Assembly: GCA_903827075.1 (NCBI GenBank)
Contig: CAIKGX010000179.1
Location: 1 to 8,256, forward strand
Direction of reading: 5' to 3'
Origin: an uncultured beta proteobacterium
GTDB lineage: Bacteria > Pseudomonadota > Gammaproteobacteria > Burkholderiales > Burkholderiaceae
Length of the DNA: 8,256 nt
Shown: positions 6,327 to 8,256 of the stretch, one piece after another
Position numbering within the stretch: the stretch's first letter is position 1
Layout: every line of letters begins with the position of its first letter
Program-made: the position numbers and the translations under genes
The notes under the pieces: model-generated
The model's database searches: none
Told to the model about the DNA's origin: nothing
Seen by the model: the letters and a program-made list of their open reading frames with translations, nothing else

Positions 6327-7469
6327 TTACCCGTTTTGTCCCACTGGGGCTGGGCTCAGTACAACTCGTACTGAATCAGCCGTTTTATTGCCATCAAAGT
6401 CTAACCAAGCCTTGTTCTCAAAGTCGTAGAGCTTGCACTTGCGAGCAGTATCAAAATACCAGCCCCAAGAGAACTTTTGCACAAAAATACGGTCTGGAAG
6501 GATGGTTTCCAGGGTAGTTTGAGCCTCTTTGAGGCGATATAGCGGGACGCTCATGTCTACGTGATGGGCGGTATGCTCCATGATGTGGTGCACTAAAGCA
6601 CCCCAAATCCAGTTGAACGTCAGGTGTACGGTAGTCGATACAAAAGGCTGGGCACGCAACCACTCGGATTTTTTGTCATACCAAGAAACAGAGGGATGAG
6701 TGTGGTGTACGTAGACAACAAAGCCGATCATCCCATTCCAAAATAAGAATGGAACTGCAAAGCCAGTGATTAAGCCAAGCCAAATCGACTGGCCTGTAGC
6801 AATGGCGCCAGCAATGAGGCACCCAATCCAAATAATGGCAAAACCAGTAACCAATAGGTTGTCCTTGAGGAAGATAGGACGATCGCCCGGCTTATTTTTG
6901 GCGTTAGGGAAGTACTCACGTCTCCACCAGATTTCGATCAGGTAGTAGAAGACAGGACCCCAGCCGCTTCGGTAAAGGCGTTCAAGGGTTTTGCGCCAGG
7001 CTGGTAAGGCGTCAAATTCTGTTTTAGATAAAGGCGCCCAAACAAAATCAAAGCCCTTCAAATTGGTTTGACCATGATGAACGACGTTATGCCCCACATC
7101 CCATAAGCTATATGGGGTTAAGGATGGTAGAAAAGCAATACGACCCAGTACTTTATTGAGCTCGCGATTAGGCGTAAAGCTTTGGTGACAGGCATCATGA
7201 CCCAAAATAAAAATACGCCCAGTAACAAAGCCCGCAATCAAACCCAAAACAACTTTGAGCAACACGCTTTCCACAAAAACCGTGCCAGCTATACATCCTA
7301 GCCACAAAGCTGCATCAATTGCCAGGAGCATGATGGCTTTCGTAGTTTCGCCCTGTGCCATAGGAATCAACCAGCTACGGATAATTTTCCGGTGTGGCAA
7401 AGGCAAGTTTGGCGCCAAGGGGTTTGCTATCGATGGCTCGGAGAGGGTCGGATTTAGATGATTTGACAT
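6327..7469 (-). CDS. Membrane fatty-acid desaturase (DesA-like, acyl-lipid)
   Basis: This is an integral-membrane di-iron desaturase, which introduces a cis double bond into acyl chains of membrane lipids using oxygen and an electron donor. From ATG 7467-7469 it has 380 residues. The three histidine boxes are HDACH (91-95), HNVVHH (127-132) and HTAHH (299-303), with an additional VHHTHP (254-259). Hydrophobic membrane segments lie at about 45-66, 69-88, 206-225 and 230-255, in the usual two-pair arrangement. Similarity is to the delta-12 (DesA) type; regiospecificity cannot be read from sequence. No cytochrome b5 or ferredoxin domain is fused, so the electron donor is encoded elsewhere. The start is uncertain: an in-frame TTG at 7512-7514 would add 15 residues, and neither start has a clear Shine-Dalgarno. 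The small zinc-ribbon gene follows on the same strand. Such enzymes typically serve membrane fluidity at low temperature. Confidence 0.92.
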   Translation of the reverse strand: MSNHLNPTLSEPSIANPLAPNLPLPHRKIIRSWLIPMAQGETTKAIMLLAIDAALWLGCIAGTVFVESVLLKVVLGLIAGFVTGRIFILGHDACHQSFTPNRELNKVLGRIAFLPSLTPYSLWDVGHNVVHHGQTNLKGFDFVWAPLSKTEFDALPAWRKTLERLYRSGWGPVFYYLIEIWWRREYFPNAKNKPGDRPIFLKDNLLVTGFAIIWIGCLIAGAIATGQSIWLGLITGFAVPFLFWNGMIGFVVYVHHTHPSVSWYDKKSEWLRAQPFVSTTVHLTFNWIWGALVHHIMEHTAHHVDMSVPLYRLKEAQTTLETILPDRIFVQKFSWGWYFDTARKCKLYDFENKAWLDFDGNKTADSVRVVLSPAPVGQNG

Positions 7470-7526
7470 GATAGGAATCAATAAGTTAGATGCAAATGAT
7501 AGCCTTTTCTGCAATTTTACGCATGA

Positions 7527-7549
7527 TGTAGGTCAAAAACCATCCTACA
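7527..7549. repeat. Inverted repeat between tRNA-Arg and the desaturase gene
   Basis: TGTAGG (7527-7532) and CCTACA (7544-7549) form a perfect 6-bp dyad around an 11-base centre. It starts 3 bases after the tRNA 3' end and lies about 58 bases upstream of the desaturase ATG. No T-run follows the second arm on the minus strand; a run of five T lies in the loop, so it is not a standard terminator. It could be an operator for the desaturase or a weak end signal of the tRNA transcript. Confidence 0.35.
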
Positions 7550-7552
7550 AAT

Positions 7553-7628
7553 TGGTGCGCCCGGCAGGAATCGAACCTGCGACCCTTGGCTTCGGAGGCC
7601 AATACTCTATCCACTGAGCTACGGGCGC
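7553..7628 (-). tRNA. tRNA-Arg (anticodon CCG)
   Basis: The minus strand folds into a complete 76-nt cloverleaf with encoded CCA. The acceptor arms GCGCCCG and CGGGCGC pair fully, followed by discriminator A and CCA (7553-7556). The D arm is GCTC/GAGT, the anticodon arm TTGGC-CTCCGAA-GCCAA with anticodon CCG, and the T arm GCAGG-TTCGAAT-CCTGC. It reads the arginine codon CGG. It stands alone, upstream of and on the same strand as the desaturase gene. No strong promoter is obvious; TACAAT on the minus strand (complement of 7654-7659) is a possible -10. Confidence 0.97.
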
Positions 7629-7684
7629 CAGCAGTAAAAACGCCAACATCGTTATTGTAAGTGCCTATACTCCGCCGCTCTCGT

Positions 7685-7690
7685 TATAAT
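7685..7690 (+). promoter_or_regulatory. Candidate -10 element for the cytochrome c gene
   Basis: A perfect TATAAT lies 42 bases upstream of the ATG at 7733, a plausible distance for a sigma-70 promoter with a short leader. The matching -35 is poor (GTGCCT at 7661-7666 with an 18-base spacer; TTGTAA at 7655-7660 is too far). It is the only good candidate in the gap between the tRNA and this gene. Confidence 0.35.
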
Positions 7691-7732
7691 CACGGCAAAT
7701 AACCCTACAACCTGTCAAACGATAAAAGTCCT

Positions 7733-8239
7733 ATGAGCAACGAGCACGGAAATCTGATTAAGTCCCCTAAACAACTGATCATTATGGTGTTTGCCAGCTT
7801 TTTTGTGCCCCTGATCATTATTTTATTATTAATGGTGTTTGTGAACAGCGGCCAGCGTGGCGATAATTCCACTACAACGGAGCAGTTAATCAAGCCCGTG
7901 GCCCAGTTAAATTTTAAAGACGCAAGTGCCCCACGCGAAATTCAAACAGGTGAGCAAGTATATAAAGCCGTTTGCTCTTCTTGCCATGCGAGTGGCGCTG
8001 CAGGCGCACCGAAGTTCGGTGATGCTGGTGCATGGGCTCCGCGTCTAGGGCAGGGATATAACGGCCTGCTGAGCTCTGTTCTGAAGGGCAAAGGCGCAAT
8101 GCCAGCTCGTGGTGGAGCCAGCCCTGCCGATGTTAGTGACTATGAGCTGGGACGTGCGGTAGTGTATTTGGCTAACTCTGCTGGTGGCAAGTTAGTAGAA
8201 CCCAAGGCGCCTGCTGCCGCGGAAACTGCCGCTAAGTAA
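7733..8239 (+). CDS. Membrane-anchored cytochrome c5-type protein
   Basis: The protein has 168 residues. A short polar N-terminus (1-13) is followed by one hydrophobic segment (about 15-38) that acts as an uncleaved signal-anchor, a linker of about 35 residues, and a single-haem class I cytochrome c domain facing the periplasm. The haem attachment site is CSSCH (81-85), and Met123 in GKGAMPARGG is the likely sixth iron ligand, as in the cytochrome c5 (CycB) family. It ends in an Ala/Lys/Glu-rich tail (154-168). The role is electron transfer in the respiratory chain, probably to a terminal oxidase; the partner is not visible here. The Shine-Dalgarno is weak (AAAAG at 7724-7728). The gene is divergent from tRNA-Arg. 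No downstream neighbour is visible: only 17 bases remain. Confidence 0.93.
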   Translation: MSNEHGNLIKSPKQLIIMVFASFFVPLIIILLLMVFVNSGQRGDNSTTTEQLIKPVAQLNFKDASAPREIQTGEQVYKAVCSSCHASGAAGAPKFGDAGAWAPRLGQGYNGLLSSVLKGKGAMPARGGASPADVSDYELGRAVVYLANSAGGKLVEPKAPAAAETAAK

Positions 8240-8256
8240 TTTTTAACGCATCATCA

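Noticed and set aside
7486..7524. A 12-codon leader ORF (minus strand) 16 bases before the desaturase ATG
   Set aside because: It has no Shine-Dalgarno and no regulatory codon run, and an ORF this short is expected by chance.

Overview
The window looks like chromosomal DNA of a betaproteobacterium, most likely Polynucleobacter or a close Burkholderiales relative. The grounds are the gene order atpD-atpC-hemE-priA, the F1-beta variant sequences (FVDNIYR, DELSPED), a moderate G+C content and compact spacing. This is recognition from memory, not a database match.

Layout. Positions 1-2559 (+) hold the end of the ATP synthase operon (atpD lacking its N-terminus, complete atpC), followed after 15 bases by hemE, which has a non-ATG start. 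Positions 2560-2818 are the longest non-coding stretch (259 bp). It is very AT-rich (79% A+T over 2661-2760) and carries two perfect DnaA-box consensus sites, one near-perfect site and a hairpin. Positions 2819-4948 (+) encode the replication-restart helicase PriA. Positions 4967-5359 (-) encode a lone glycine-cleavage H protein, transcribed towards priA and away from a YcbL-type metallo-beta-lactamase-fold hydrolase at 5431-6069 (+). On the minus strand a membrane fatty-acid desaturase (6327-7469) is followed 39 bases later by a small CxxC/CxxC protein of unknown function (6102-6287). Upstream of the desaturase, on the same strand, lies tRNA-Arg(CCG) (7553-7628). A membrane-anchored cytochrome c5-type protein (7733-8239, +) closes the window.

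Together these are mostly housekeeping genes: energy conservation (F1Fo ATPase, cytochrome c), haem synthesis (hemE), replication restart (priA), one-carbon/lipoyl metabolism (gcvH), thioester or aldehyde detoxification (MBL hydrolase) and membrane-lipid unsaturation (desaturase). I see no mobile element, CRISPR array, phage gene or pseudogene. The most interesting signal is the DnaA-box/AT-rich region between hemE and priA, which resembles an origin or a DnaA-controlled regulatory region. The small zinc-ribbon-like protein is the main gene of unknown function.
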